Part shown: in pieces, positions 30,631-40,531 of the stretch
Layout of the letters: every line of letters begins with the position of its first letter
How positions within the stretch are numbered: the stretch's first letter is position 1
DNA from: Mesorhizobium sp.
Lineage (GTDB): Bacteria > Pseudomonadota > Alphaproteobacteria > Rhizobiales > Rhizobiaceae
Direction of reading: 5' to 3'
DNA length: 64,000 nt
Assembly (NCBI RefSeq): GCF_004962245.1
Contig: NZ_SUHQ01000002.1
Location: 1-64,000 of the forward strand
Notes under the pieces: generated by a model
Database searches by the model: none
Told to the model about the DNA's origin: nothing
What the model saw: the letters and a program-made list of their open reading frames with translations, nothing else
Translations under genes and position numbers: made by a program

Positions 30631-32724
30631 CTACGCTTGCCGTCCAACCGGCAAAGCCGCCTGCGCGCTCGCCCGCGCCACGATCGCCTCCAGTGGCTCC
30701 GGCCGGTGCAGCAGAAACCCCTGACCGAAGGCAACGCCCATATCCCTGAGGACGTCGAGCGCATCCTGCTCCTCGATCTTCTCCGCCACCACAGAGCAGC
30801 CGAGGCTTCTGGCGATGCCCGATATGGCCGAGACGATCTCGCGGTCGAAGCGGCTTTGCGCAATATGCTCGATGAAGGAACCGTCGATCTTGATCGCATC
30901 GACGGGAAAGCGCCGGAGATATTCGAACGAGCTCATTCCCGCTCCGAAATCGTCGAGGCTGACGCGGCAGCGCCGCTCGCGCGCCTTGCGGACGAACTGT
31001 TCGGCAGCAGTGAAATTGGTGACCGCGGCGGTTTCCGTGATCTCGAAGCCGATGCCGGAATGCGGCGCCCCGGTCTCGTCGATGACGGCGTCGACGAAGT
31101 CCCAGAGCTGCGGGTCGCTCAGCGTCTGCGCCGACAGGTTGAAGCCAAGCGTGAGCACCCCTGACTTCAGCGCCGGACCGTGAAGTGAGAGCGCCGTCCT
31201 GATGATCCAGCGATCGAGCCGCGAGGCTATGCCGAACCGCTCCGCCGCCGGGATGAACTCTCCCGGCGGGATCAGCCGCCCGTTGTGCCCGACCAGCCGC
31301 GCCAGGACCTCGACATGGCGGCTGTCTTCCCAGGGCTTTCCGAGCCGATGGATTTCCTGGCCGAACAGTTTCAGCCTGCCGTCTTCCATGGCATCGACGG
31401 TGTCGGCCGCCAGCCGCGCCGCATTGAGGCCGCCGGAACCGGATGTTGTCTCGGGGGAGAACACCGCGAAGCGGTTGCGCCCGGCGGCCTTGGCCGCATA
31501 GCAGGCATCGTCGGCGCAGGCGAGCGCGTCGGCCACTGTGGTGTTCCGGTCGGCGACATGGGCGATGCCGATACTGGCCGCGAGCTTGCGCGCCACCGCC
31601 GAGCCGGGTTCGGCGGTGCGAACCGCCGCGAGAACGGCACCGGCCAGCTTTTCGGCTTGCCGTGCGTCGCAATCGGGCACCAGCAGCGCGAACTCGTCGC
31701 CGCCGAGCCGCGCCGCATGCGCCGACGGCGGCAGACAGCTCAAAATGCCCTCGGCGACGCTTTTCAGAGCGAGGTCGCCGGCGGCGTGGCCGGCGAAATC
31801 GTTCAGGGCCTTGAAGTAGTCGAGATCGACGTAGAAGACCGCGAGCGGGCGTGCCGTTGCGATATGCTCGGCCAGCAGCCGGTCGAATGCGGCGCGGTTC
31901 AAAAGGCCGGTCAGCGCGTCGTAATGGGCCGCGTGGGCAAGTTCCTGCTCGCGCTGTTTCGCCTCGGTGATGTCGCGCACCGTGCCCAGGATCTGGCCTG
32001 ACGATTGAGCGTCGGCGATGAAGCGCAGCAGCGATTCGACATGCCGGACTTCGCCGTCCCGCTTGACGATCCGGTATTGCACGGCGACGACCTTTTGCGT
32101 TTGCAACGGCGCCATGTGGGCCCGCTCGGCATCGGCCTTGTCGTCCGGATGCAGATAGCTGTGCCAGAGGTCGTGCGGCACCTCGTCGGTGTCGGCGACA
32201 AACCCGAAGATCTCCCTGGTGCGCTCGTCCCAGTAGCTTTTGCGTGTCGCCAGATCGTGATGCCAGATGCCGGTGCCGCTGGCCGCCAATGCCAGGCGAA
32301 AGCGCGCATTCACCTGTTCGAGCTCGTGTTCGGCTTGCTTCTGCTTGGTAATGTCGGTCTGGACGCCCATCAGCCGGATGGGCTTGCCTTCCGTGTCGCG
32401 TTCGACCACCCCGCCGCGATCGAGAACCCATACCCAATGGCCGGATTTGTGCTTCAGCCTGAGCTCGGTCTCGATGAAAGCGGTCTGGCCGGCAATATGG
32501 CGTTCGCCGCTGGCCACCGCCCGCTCGCGATCGTCGGGATGCGTCAGCTGCAGCCAGAGATCGCTTGTCTTGACAAGCTCGCCCTCGCCATAGCCCAGCA
32601 TTTGCGACCACATTGCCGAGTAAAAACAGTCTCCGCTGCGCAGATCCCAGTCCCAGACGCCAAGATGCGCGCGTTCGAGCGCAAGCTCCCAGAATTCCCC
32701 GTTGCGATTCTGCTTGTCGGCCAT
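30631..32724 (-). CDS. PAS-PAS-GGDEF-EAL cyclic-di-GMP signalling protein
   Basis: The protein has 697 residues from ATG 32724. Two PAS/PAC domains (about 12-130 and 140-255) have HPDDRE and HPDDKA motifs and VQTDITKQKQAE / VRDITEAKQRE linkers. Then comes a GGDEF domain (about 265-420) with intact LGGDEFALL, and an EAL domain (about 430-690). The EAL signature is EVL in HVEVLARL, a common variant. Other catalytic residues look present: FNLSAQ, ITETA, SLDDFG, IKIDGSF, AEKIE and GQGF. It has no membrane segment and probably makes and/or degrades cyclic-di-GMP in response to a cytoplasmic or redox signal. Confidence 0.9.
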   Translation of the reverse strand: MADKQNRNGEFWELALERAHLGVWDWDLRSGDCFYSAMWSQMLGYGEGELVKTSDLWLQLTHPDDRERAVASGERHIAGQTAFIETELRLKHKSGHWVWVLDRGGVVERDTEGKPIRLMGVQTDITKQKQAEHELEQVNARFRLALAASGTGIWHHDLATRKSYWDERTREIFGFVADTDEVPHDLWHSYLHPDDKADAERAHMAPLQTQKVVAVQYRIVKRDGEVRHVESLLRFIADAQSSGQILGTVRDITEAKQREQELAHAAHYDALTGLLNRAAFDRLLAEHIATARPLAVFYVDLDYFKALNDFAGHAAGDLALKSVAEGILSCLPPSAHAARLGGDEFALLVPDCDARQAEKLAGAVLAAVRTAEPGSAVARKLAASIGIAHVADRNTTVADALACADDACYAAKAAGRNRFAVFSPETTSGSGGLNAARLAADTVDAMEDGRLKLFGQEIHRLGKPWEDSRHVEVLARLVGHNGRLIPPGEFIPAAERFGIASRLDRWIIRTALSLHGPALKSGVLTLGFNLSAQTLSDPQLWDFVDAVIDETGAPHSGIGFEITETAAVTNFTAAEQFVRKARERRCRVSLDDFGAGMSSFEYLRRFPVDAIKIDGSFIEHIAQSRFDREIVSAISGIARSLGCSVVAEKIEEQDALDVLRDMGVAFGQGFLLHRPEPLEAIVARASAQAALPVGRQA

Positions 32725-32970
32725 GCCCTGGACTTCGCCCGCTCCGTCGCAGCCAATGTGCGGCAAAAGCAAAGAAGAAACCGTTACCGCAGGGATCGCG
32801 AAATCAACCGGGCGGAATCGCAGGTCTCATCCCTTCCGAATGGACCGGTCAAGCTGGGCCTGGAGGTGTCGACGCGGCGAGGCTCGGTCTGACGGTTGGT
32901 TTGATCAGGGTGGCTTTGCGCCACATATGGGCGTTCATTTCCCAACCCCGAGGTGCTTCTGCCGCTTGGG

Positions 32971-33975
32971 TCAGTTGTTCACCGCCTCGGCCACTTGCAG
33001 GAAGGCGAAGGGAGGATAGCGGCCCAGCTTTTTGGCGACCTCCATGTTCACGACATAGGCGAAGTCGGTTGCCCGCAGGATCGGAAGGTCGCCGGGGGTC
33101 GCCCCGTCGCGCAGGATCTTGAGCGCTTGTTCCGCCGCGAGACGGCCGACATTTTCCATCCGGGCCGCAATGGAAAGCATCGCGTGATGCTCGCGCACCA
33201 GCGGCTCGTACGGGCTCACAACGGCGATGCCGTTGTCGACCGCCGTCTTCGTGAACAACTCGCCATTGGTGTTCAGGAACGAGCTCGATCCGACATAAAG
33301 CCACCGGACTCCTTCCTCGCGCAGCTCGGCCATGCGCTCGGCAATCCGGGCGACATCCGGCACGCCGTCATTGCCGGGGTCGATTTCGAGCGCGACAAGC
33401 TTGACGCCGAGCGTCGGCGCAATTTTCTTGAGTTCTTCTGCCGTGATCGCCGAATTGCGTTCGTTGGAGTTGTAGAGCAGGCCGAGCTTGTCGAACGTCG
33501 GATCGTACTGGCGGACGATCTCGATGTTGATCGCTTCCGGCACCCGGTTGAAGGTGCCGGCGACATTGGCGCGTCCGCTGCCTTCGAAGCCCTTGGCGAT
33601 GTGCGTGCCGAAGGGGTCGGCAACTTTGACGAAGACGACGGGAATCTCGGTGAGATATGCAGAATTTCCCACATCGTCCAGCGTGCCGATGACGCCAAGC
33701 GTCCCGTTCGTGCCATAGGTGAGCACCAGATCGGCCGGCATAGCCCGCGCCTGGGCGATTGCGGTGGGGATGCGCGACTTGTCCTGTGCCAGATCGATGA
33801 TCGTCACGTCTGCGGCGAAGCCGCTCTCTTTGATCGCCGCCTTGAACCCTTCGCAGACATTTTCGCACCCTTCGTAGAAGACGCCCAATATTTGCTTTCT
33901 GTCGGCCGCATGAGCCAGGGTGGTCAGCACAACACATACGGCCAACGGGAGGAGGCCGCGTACGATCGATCTCAT
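32971..33975 (-). CDS. ABC_sub_bind family periplasmic substrate-binding protein
   Basis: The protein has 334 residues with a signal peptide (LLPLAVCVVLTTLAHA). It has the two-lobed fold of the TrpX/ABC_sub_bind family (PF04392): ILGVFYEGCENVCEGF, ADLVLTYGTNGTLGV, IPVVFVKVADPFG, KLGLLYNSNERNS, VVSPYEPLV and FAYVVNMEVAKKLG. Such proteins normally feed an ABC importer or a sensor. No permease or ATPase gene is nearby. Its upstream neighbour, on the same strand after 90 bases, is a sensor-MFS fusion, so the pair may form a ligand-responsive unit. Confidence 0.85.
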   Translation of the reverse strand: MRSIVRGLLPLAVCVVLTTLAHAADRKQILGVFYEGCENVCEGFKAAIKESGFAADVTIIDLAQDKSRIPTAIAQARAMPADLVLTYGTNGTLGVIGTLDDVGNSAYLTEIPVVFVKVADPFGTHIAKGFEGSGRANVAGTFNRVPEAINIEIVRQYDPTFDKLGLLYNSNERNSAITAEELKKIAPTLGVKLVALEIDPGNDGVPDVARIAERMAELREEGVRWLYVGSSSFLNTNGELFTKTAVDNGIAVVSPYEPLVREHHAMLSIAARMENVGRLAAEQALKILRDGATPGDLPILRATDFAYVVNMEVAKKLGRYPPFAFLQVAEAVNN

Positions 33976-34065
33976 GACGATTCCCCCGTGATGCGCCCGA
34001 GGCGCTGGCCGCCAGTCTAACTCTGCCTGGCCCCGGCAGGCAACTTCCAGCTAATTTAATGCCAA

Positions 34066-36933
34066 CTAATTCACGGCGCCGGCTGCCGGGCCCTGGGCCG
34101 CTCGCTTGCCCAGCACCGACAGCCCGAACAGCACGGCGCCTCCAAGCGCGAGCGCCGCCACGACGGCCGTCGCTACAGCATAGCCATAGAGGCCCGCGAC
34201 AGCAGCGACCAACAGGAGGCCGGCGATGCTGGCGAACCGCTCGATCGTTCGCAATGCCCCCAGAACCGGATCGGCCCCCAGATGCTTCAGCTCTGTTTCC
34301 GCGATCGACATCGAGAGCGAAACCTGCGCTCCCCGAACCATGCCGCTGCCGATTCCTGAGCCCAGCACCGCAAGGAAGATGGTGATCTGGCTCGGCCAGA
34401 CGGCGGCCGTCAGCAGCGAGATGCCGCAGAGAATTCCCCCGGACAGGGCTACGGCCGTTACCGGAATTCCCCGCTCCGCCGCGCGCCCCGCAAGCGGGCC
34501 GACCAGGGCGATGGCGAGGAAGTAGACCATCAGCGTGCGTCCGATATCCGCCGGCGAGGCACCAAGGGAATCAAGCGTCAAAGCCACGAGATAGGAAATG
34601 AAGGCCTGCAGGCAGACGTTGCCGGGGATGGCGATGCCGAACACCAGCGCGGCGAAATGCCAATTGCGCAACGAGGCAAGCAGCGGCGGTCGAGCCGCCT
34701 TGACACGCGTGCCGTCTCCCCGGTTCGCGGTATTGGCGACCAACGAGAAGATCAGAAGCGCGGAGATCAGGACAAAGGTGGCGCTAAGAAGAAAGACATT
34801 GGACTGGCCCAGTCTGTCTGCCAGCACACCACCCAGAGCCGTGCCGCAGAATATTCCTCCAAACAACACCGTTGAGAACATTCCGAGCGACCGGTCACGC
34901 TCGTCGCGCGGCGTGTTGTCGATGACGTAATCCTGGCAGGCGAGCGTCACCAAAGCATAGCCCACCCCAAGGATCGTGCGGGATGCGACGATCTCGGGCA
35001 CGCTGCTTGCTAAATAGAGCCAAAGATGAGCGGCAATTGTCGGTGCCGCTGCCAGGATCAGCAGTCTTCGCGGCCCAAGCCAGCGGGCAAGCGGCCGTGC
35101 AAACGGCGATACCAGCACGATTGCAAGCAAGTATCCGGCAAGCGGCAGGCTGATCAGCACGGTCTCGGAAAGCCACGGAAAGGGATTGTGCGCCGCCCTC
35201 GTGTAAAGCGGCATGAAGGAAAGCGGCAGCTCGTCGGCGGCCGCGAACAGAAACAGCGCCAGCCGCAGATCGGTGAAATAGGAAAAGCGCAGGGTCGTCG
35301 GCCCGTTCAGCGAAAGACCGTAGCGCGCCTGCAATGTGGCGAGCCTGGCTCCCCTCGCTTGAGAACCGTCGATGCCTTGCCATGCCGCGGCGAATTGTGC
35401 GCTGAGGCCTTCGGTGCGCTCGACCAGGATCTGGGCGGCGCGGTCGATGGCGGTGCGGGCGCCCACCACCACTCGCTTGGAGAAGTCTCCGGCCGCCTGC
35501 ATCGCCGCCAGCCGCTGCAGCCGGTCGAGAGCGGCCGTCAGCGAGCGACTGCTCATCAGCACCATGATTTCGAAAGCGATAAGTACGGCCACCACCACGA
35601 CGACGCCCATATCGAGAAAGACGTCGAGGAACTTCTTGGAGATGAAGGCGGGGTCGACGTCGATCACCACATAGGCGATCTCCTCGCCATTGTGCATGAT
35701 CGGATGGCTGCGTACGCCTTTGCGCTCGCGCGGCGGTGCGAGGTAAGGGTCTATCCGTTCGCCGACTTCCAGCACCACCCGACCTGTCGCCACTGCAACG
35801 TATGCGATCTCGGGCAATTGCTTGAGCATATCAGCGAAAAAACTCTCGGCGCTGACGAGACTGTCCAATGGCACACCCGTCGCCAAGGCGCGCTGGACGT
35901 CTTCGCCGACGACCGTGGCAATCAGGTTTGTGCGGGCCGACAGCTCAGGTTCAATGGAGCGATTGACGTTGCCAAGTGTGATGATGCCCAAAATCAGGGC
36001 GGAACTCACCATCAGCACCGCCGCCAGCGGAGCCAGGCGCGATGCGATCTGCCGGGCGAGTGAGCGCGAGGGGTTGGACGCAACCTCGGTCTCGGGAGCC
36101 GGACTGGCCGCAACGACGGCGTCGCTCTCGGCTTGCCCGTCCTCTGCAGCCGGTGACTTGAAGGCGCTGAGTTCCCGGTTGGCCTCATCATATTGCCGTC
36201 TGGCGTCTGCCAGATTTGCGTCAAGTTGCCGGATTTGGGGGCCGAAGAGGTCGCGCCAGAACGCGCCGGAACCACTCGTCTTCAAGTTGCCATTGGCGCC
36301 GATCTCCGCATCGGGTTCGCCGCGGGCAACGCCCTCCAGGCGGGCAAGCCGGCGCTGAGGGGTTCCGAGAAGCAGGCTTAACAAAACGTAGGATAGCGCC
36401 GAGAACGCAGCCCAGATCACAAGGGCGTTCCGGACGACCTTACGCATAATGGCCTGTGAAGCCGCTTCGAGCCGGTCTTTCGGGTAGGCAACAAGCACGG
36501 CCCCGCTGGTGGCGCCGTCACGGCCCACGACGTTGAACCCGCTATAGATTTGCTCGCCGGTCTCGGTGCTCCATTTGACGTCCTTCGATAACTGCATCGC
36601 TTGCAGCACCTCGCGCGGAACCTCCTTTGACCGTGATGCATCGGTTGAATAGACGATGATCCCCGACGGATTAATCGCATGGACGGCGTTGACCTCCGCA
36701 TCGGTCTCCAGCGCCCGCGCGACGATCGCGTCGCCGTTGCGGATCATCGAAATCGGCAAGCCGAGGTCGATGATCGGCTTGAACGACGTTGCGGTCGTCT
36801 GGGCGATGACGGAAATGCGCTGGCGCAGAAGGTCGGAAAGCACAGCATTGTGCTGGAGAACCGAAAGCAGTCCCACAACCGCCTGCAGCAGGGCGATGAC
36901 CACCGAGAAGGTTATCCAACTTCGCAGAAGCAC
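34066..36933 (-). CDS. chimeric membrane protein: two periplasmic sensor modules, HAMP-like linker and MFS transporter
   Basis: The protein has 955 residues from GTG 36933, preceded by GGGAGGGG; a longer reading to 37068 is less likely. From the N-terminus: TM (6-26), extracytoplasmic sensor-like domain (27-165) with a Cache-like VYSTDAS region, TM (167-189), cytoplasmic charged linker (190-295), TM (300-320), second extracytoplasmic domain (321-440), TM (443-463) and a HAMP-like helix pair (464-505). A full MFS-type 12-TM domain follows (about 550-950), with VSPFARPLARWLGPRR and IGRTLMVYFLAIALVGPLAGR. Transport controlled by ligand sensing is the obvious inference. It is probably co-transcribed with the following substrate-binding protein. 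Confidence 0.85.
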   Translation of the reverse strand: MLLRSWITFSVVIALLQAVVGLLSVLQHNAVLSDLLRQRISVIAQTTATSFKPIIDLGLPISMIRNGDAIVARALETDAEVNAVHAINPSGIIVYSTDASRSKEVPREVLQAMQLSKDVKWSTETGEQIYSGFNVVGRDGATSGAVLVAYPKDRLEAASQAIMRKVVRNALVIWAAFSALSYVLLSLLLGTPQRRLARLEGVARGEPDAEIGANGNLKTSGSGAFWRDLFGPQIRQLDANLADARRQYDEANRELSAFKSPAAEDGQAESDAVVAASPAPETEVASNPSRSLARQIASRLAPLAAVLMVSSALILGIITLGNVNRSIEPELSARTNLIATVVGEDVQRALATGVPLDSLVSAESFFADMLKQLPEIAYVAVATGRVVLEVGERIDPYLAPPRERKGVRSHPIMHNGEEIAYVVIDVDPAFISKKFLDVFLDMGVVVVVAVLIAFEIMVLMSSRSLTAALDRLQRLAAMQAAGDFSKRVVVGARTAIDRAAQILVERTEGLSAQFAAAWQGIDGSQARGARLATLQARYGLSLNGPTTLRFSYFTDLRLALFLFAAADELPLSFMPLYTRAAHNPFPWLSETVLISLPLAGYLLAIVLVSPFARPLARWLGPRRLLILAAAPTIAAHLWLYLASSVPEIVASRTILGVGYALVTLACQDYVIDNTPRDERDRSLGMFSTVLFGGIFCGTALGGVLADRLGQSNVFLLSATFVLISALLIFSLVANTANRGDGTRVKAARPPLLASLRNWHFAALVFGIAIPGNVCLQAFISYLVALTLDSLGASPADIGRTLMVYFLAIALVGPLAGRAAERGIPVTAVALSGGILCGISLLTAAVWPSQITIFLAVLGSGIGSGMVRGAQVSLSMSIAETELKHLGADPVLGALRTIERFASIAGLLLVAAVAGLYGYAVATAVVAALALGGAVLFGLSVLGKRAAQGPAAGAVN

Positions 36934-37108
36934 TGCAGCCCCTCCCACACAAGCGGCGCGTATCAACACTATGTTGAGCGGGAGGGCTCCGCCAGTGGGC
37001 ATCCGAGATCGACGTCGATTTCGAGGATGAGACGCGCGAAGCGCTGCGATGTCACTCCGCCAAGACACCGCATGCGGCGGCGCTGACCGCCAACGTCCGC
37101 ACAGGCTC

Positions 37109-37230
37109 AGCGGATCTCACCGCGAAACACCGCCGCGTGGCGCCGGCGAAAATCGGCGAATGAGGTCGGCCGAACGCCAAAAGTCTCGTGCGTCGCCAGA
37201 CAGACCCTCGATTGCGGCCGCTTGCGACGT
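37109..37230 (-). pseudogene. possible remnant of an NmrA-like oxidoreductase C-terminus
   Basis: A short minus-strand stretch reads GVRPTSFADFRRRHAAVFRG, close to the usual end of NmrA-type NAD(P)-binding proteins. Nothing upstream in the same frame continues the fold. I take it as a 3' remnant; support is weak. Confidence 0.35.
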
Positions 37231-37406
37231 TCCGCCACCTGCTCGTCAAGCGCATCGCCCGCGCCGCTCGAACGGCCGCCTCCGCCTCTGCCCTGCCGGT
37301 AGATCGTCTCGCCGCGCTTGGCCAACCGCAGGTCTACACGATCCCCGCAAACTGTCGCATTCGACCTGCGGCAGGCCTGATCCCGCCTGGATCAGGCCTT
37401 GTTGGA

Positions 37407-38612
37407 TCACGTCTTGGTCCTGAAGCGCGCCGCTTCTTCCGAACCGCCTGTGGCGTCGCCCGCGCTATAGGAATGCGCGCCGGCGCCGGCCAGCTTGCCG
37501 CCATCGACGATCAGGTAGTCTTCGCGGATCGGCCGCCCTTCGAACCAGCATTCCAGGATTTCGCGCGTGCCTGCCGCGTAGCGCGCCTGGGCGGAGAGTG
37601 ACGATCCCGAGATATGCGGCGTCATGCCGTGATGCGGCATCGATCGCCACGGATGGTCCTTGGGGGCCGGCTGCGGGAACCAGACGTCGCCGGCATAGCC
37701 CGCGAGCTGGCCGCTCTCCAGCGCGCGGGCGACGGCGTCACGATTGCAGATCTTGCCGCGCGCCGTGTTCACCAGATAGGCGCCGCGTTTCATCCTGGCG
37801 ATCATCGCCTCGTCGAACAGGTTCTCCGTCTCCGGATGCAGAGGTGCGTTGATCGTCACCACGTCGCAGACGCCGACCATCGATGCGGGGTCTGGGTGGA
37901 AGGTGACGCCGAGATCCTTTTCGACCGCCTCGGGCAGGCGGTGACGGTCGGTGTAGTGCAGCTTGACGTCGAATGGCCGCAGCCGGCGCAGCACGGCGCT
38001 GCCGATGCGGCCGGCGCCGACGGTTCCGATCTGCATCCCCTCGACATCGTAGGAGCGCGCGACGCAGTCGGCGATATTCCAGCCGCCCTTGATGACCCAC
38101 TGGTAGGAAGGGATGTAGTTTCGTACCAGCGCCAGGATCATCATCACCACATGCTCGGACACGCTTATCGAGTTGCAGTAGGTCACCTCGGCGACGGTGA
38201 TGCCGCGGTCCATCGCGGCCTGCAGATCGACATGGTCGGAGCCGATGCCGGCGGTGATCGCAAGCTTCAATTTGTTTGCCTTGGCTATCCGTTCCCTGGT
38301 CAGATATGCCGGCCAGAACGGCTGCGAGATGACGATTTCGGCGTCACCGAGCTCGCGTTCGAAAACGCTGTCGGGACCGTCCTTGTCCGCGGTCACGACC
38401 AGGCTGTGCCCGGCACTCTCGAGAAATGGCCTCAGGCCGAGCTCGCCAGACACGGAGCCGAGCAGAACCCCCGGTTCGAAGTCGATGGCCTTCGGCGTGG
38501 GGAGCGTCTGGCCGCCGGGATAGCGGTTGAGCTTCGGCAGCCCATCCCGCGCATAATTTGACGGGTAACCGTCGACCGGATCGTCATAGAGGACGCAAAC
38601 GACCTTTGCCAT
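37407..38612 (-). CDS. NAD-dependent formate dehydrogenase
   Basis: The protein has 401 residues from ATG 38612 (GGGAGA upstream), the length of bacterial NAD-FDHs. It has the family N-terminus MAKVVCVLYDDPVDGYP, the LTAGIGSDHVDL-like AITAGIGSDHVDL motif, YCNSISVSEHVVM, the Rossmann loop GAGRIGSAVL, NAPLHPETENLF, ARGKICNRDAV (catalytic Arg) and TPHISGSSLSAQARY (catalytic His). It oxidises formate to CO2, generating NADH. It is monocistronic here, with no neighbouring formaldehyde pathway gene. Confidence 0.93.
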   Translation of the reverse strand: MAKVVCVLYDDPVDGYPSNYARDGLPKLNRYPGGQTLPTPKAIDFEPGVLLGSVSGELGLRPFLESAGHSLVVTADKDGPDSVFERELGDAEIVISQPFWPAYLTRERIAKANKLKLAITAGIGSDHVDLQAAMDRGITVAEVTYCNSISVSEHVVMMILALVRNYIPSYQWVIKGGWNIADCVARSYDVEGMQIGTVGAGRIGSAVLRRLRPFDVKLHYTDRHRLPEAVEKDLGVTFHPDPASMVGVCDVVTINAPLHPETENLFDEAMIARMKRGAYLVNTARGKICNRDAVARALESGQLAGYAGDVWFPQPAPKDHPWRSMPHHGMTPHISGSSLSAQARYAAGTREILECWFEGRPIREDYLIVDGGKLAGAGAHSYSAGDATGGSEEAARFRTKT

Positions 38613-39079
38613 TTTGATCTCCCTTCGTCTCACAACGATGAGGAAGACGCTCGATTGTCGGCGCCCGCCCAAAAACGAACGGGCGGCCATTCTGGTTTGT
38701 CGGAGGCCAGCAACTCCTGGCGCTTCCTCGTTTCGAAAGTTGCGCGCTATGGCGAACTAGATGGAGGAGCCGGACGTGGTTTCAAGTCCGGCGGGAGACG
38801 GCCGAACGGCCAGGCGGCAGTGGCGCCGCCCAGCCTGATCGCCTACTGGCTTGGGGCGGCTGTCGGGTCGCACGACACGTTCGGGTTCATGTCGGCGAAA
38901 GTGCCGGTCGGGTTGCCCTTCCAGGCCCAGACATGCGTTTCGTAGAAAGCACCCAGGCCGTAGCGATTGGGCGCGCTCCTGCCCTGGGCAGGCCGGAGCG
39001 GCAGCGTGTCAACTCGACTCCCGGCCCCGCCGCCGCTAACAGTCCCAAGCGATTGACTTTGCACGGGCGACGGTTTGGG
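38613..39079. other. long intergenic stretch with a gene remnant
   Basis: These 467 bases separate the formate dehydrogenase start from the plus-strand LysE gene. Apart from the minus-strand remnant at 38843-38965, I see no supported gene. The plus-strand ORFs across it look like chance readings. Confidence 0.4.
38843..38965 (-). pseudogene. C-terminal remnant of a secreted hypothetical protein
   Basis: The minus strand reads YGLGAFYETHVWAWKGNPTG then TFADMNPNVSC and stop. This is the typical end of small secreted proteins with an HVWxWKxNPxGxFADxNPxVSC pattern. Sequence upstream in the same frame does not look like the rest of such a protein, so only the 3' end survives. Confidence 0.45.
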
Positions 39080-39640
39080 ATGCTCGACCTTGATCTCCTG
39101 GCCCTGGGCGGGCTGCTGCTGACGCCAGGACCAACCAACATCCTGCTGGCCTTTTCGGCCATTTCGTCCGGGGTGCGGCGCACGGTTCCGATACTGAGCG
39201 CGGCCGTCATTGCCTATCTGGCGGTTATCTTGGCGGTTGCAGCGTTGGCCGCCTCGATCGCGACAGGCAGCCAGTTCGAAATCCGGACCGTCCTGAGGGC
39301 CTGTGCAGTCCTGTGGCTGCTTTGGCTGGCCCACAGCGTCTGGACAAGGAATGATGACGGCCTCGATGTCCGGCTGGTGACGGCGAGGCATGTTTTCGTC
39401 ACCACGCTGATCAATCCCAAGGCAATGATCGTCGCGCTGCTCGTTCAGAGCGAAGGCATGACAGTCTGGTTTCTGGTCGAGATCGCCGCGCTTGTCTGCC
39501 TGACCGGGGCGGCCTGGGTCGTCGTCGGGTTTGTGGTTCGCCGCAGCGGCTCCGGCCTTCTCAGCCAGCGGTCGCTGCGACGAGCGAGCGCCATCTGCCT
39601 CGCCGGCTTCGGGATCCTGCTTGCGGGCGCCAACCTTTAG
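39080..39640 (+). CDS. LysE/RhtB family translocator
   Basis: The protein has 186 residues from ATG 39080. The N-terminus LDLLALGGLLLTPGPTNILLAF carries the family's PGPxxL motif. It has about five hydrophobic segments, and INPKAMIVALL matches the conserved NPK motif. The fold exports amino acids or related compounds across the inner membrane; substrate unknown. The last segments are a little shorter than in typical 200-residue members. Confidence 0.75.
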   Translation: MLDLDLLALGGLLLTPGPTNILLAFSAISSGVRRTVPILSAAVIAYLAVILAVAALAASIATGSQFEIRTVLRACAVLWLLWLAHSVWTRNDDGLDVRLVTARHVFVTTLINPKAMIVALLVQSEGMTVWFLVEIAALVCLTGAAWVVVGFVVRRSGSGLLSQRSLRRASAICLAGFGILLAGANL

Positions 39641-39658
39641 GCTGCCCGGCGGCTAGGT

Positions 39659-40258
39659 TCACTTCCTCCCTTGCGGGTAGACCGTCTCGCCGCGCTTCAG
39701 CATCTCGACAAACGCCGCGATCTTCTTCTTGCGTCCGGCCTCGGTCTTCATGTTGTGGGTGCGGAAGGCGAGCGCGAAACGGTTCTGCGCGCTGAGCGTT
39801 GCCAGCATCGCCTTGGCCTTGGGCTCGGCATCGATGGCGGCCTGTAAATCCCCGGGGATTTTCATGTCCTTGCCGCTTCCATAGGCGCGCGCCCAGCGCC
39901 CGTCGGCCTTGGCCGCCTCGACCTGTTTTAGCCCATGCCTGGTCATCCGGCCCTCCTCGATCAGCCGGGCGACGTTGGCGACGTTGATCTGGCTCCAGAT
40001 GCTCTTCCTGCCGCGCGGCGTGTAGCGCTGCAAATAGCTCTTGTCGTCGAGCCCCTTGCGCACCGCGTCGATCCAGCCCCAGCACAGCACGACGTCGATC
40101 GCCTCCTTGGGCGTGATCGAAGCCAGCCCCGAACCGGCCTTGTGGATCTTGATCCAGACTTCGGTTTCCGTGTCGTGGTGCTTGCCGAGCCAGGTGTAGA
40201 AGCTTTCGGCATCCCTGAATTCGTGCACTTTTTCAGGATCGACCTTGACCGGCGCCAT
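39659..40258 (-). CDS. YdeI/OmpD-associated family protein
   Basis: The protein has 199 residues. It contains FYTWLGKHHDTETEVWIKIHK, then EAIDVVLCWGWIDAVRKGLDD and YTPRGRKSIWSQINVANVARL, the core of the YdeI/OmpD-associated family. A C-terminal stretch (AIDAEPKAKAMLATLSAQNR, then KKKIAAFVEMLKRGE) completes it. These are cytoplasmic proteins of uncertain role. Single gene. Confidence 0.85.
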   Translation of the reverse strand: MAPVKVDPEKVHEFRDAESFYTWLGKHHDTETEVWIKIHKAGSGLASITPKEAIDVVLCWGWIDAVRKGLDDKSYLQRYTPRGRKSIWSQINVANVARLIEEGRMTRHGLKQVEAAKADGRWARAYGSGKDMKIPGDLQAAIDAEPKAKAMLATLSAQNRFALAFRTHNMKTEAGRKKKIAAFVEMLKRGETVYPQGRK

Positions 40259-40531
40259 CAGCGGGTTCGCCTTTCCGCATGGGTAACGCCAAGCGTTCGC
40301 CGATCGGGTATCTCAGTCATCGTTCCCGCCTGCGCAGCCGTCATCTTGTCTGGATGAAGCAAGGGCGGGAAATCGTCAACAGATGGAGATGGTTGTGGCT
40401 GCCAGTCCGATCCCCCTTCCCTCGGCCGCTGGCACCCATGGCGGTTCATCCCGTCGTGATGTAGGAACCTCCCTGGCGGAACCGGCCAGGTGCGGTTCTG
40501 GACGCCACGGCTACAACGGGGGTATGTTGCC

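Noticed and set aside
30793..31320. EVL instead of EAL in the cyclic-di-GMP phosphodiesterase signature
   Set aside because: EVL is a common natural variant and all other catalytic residues appear present, so loss of activity cannot be claimed.
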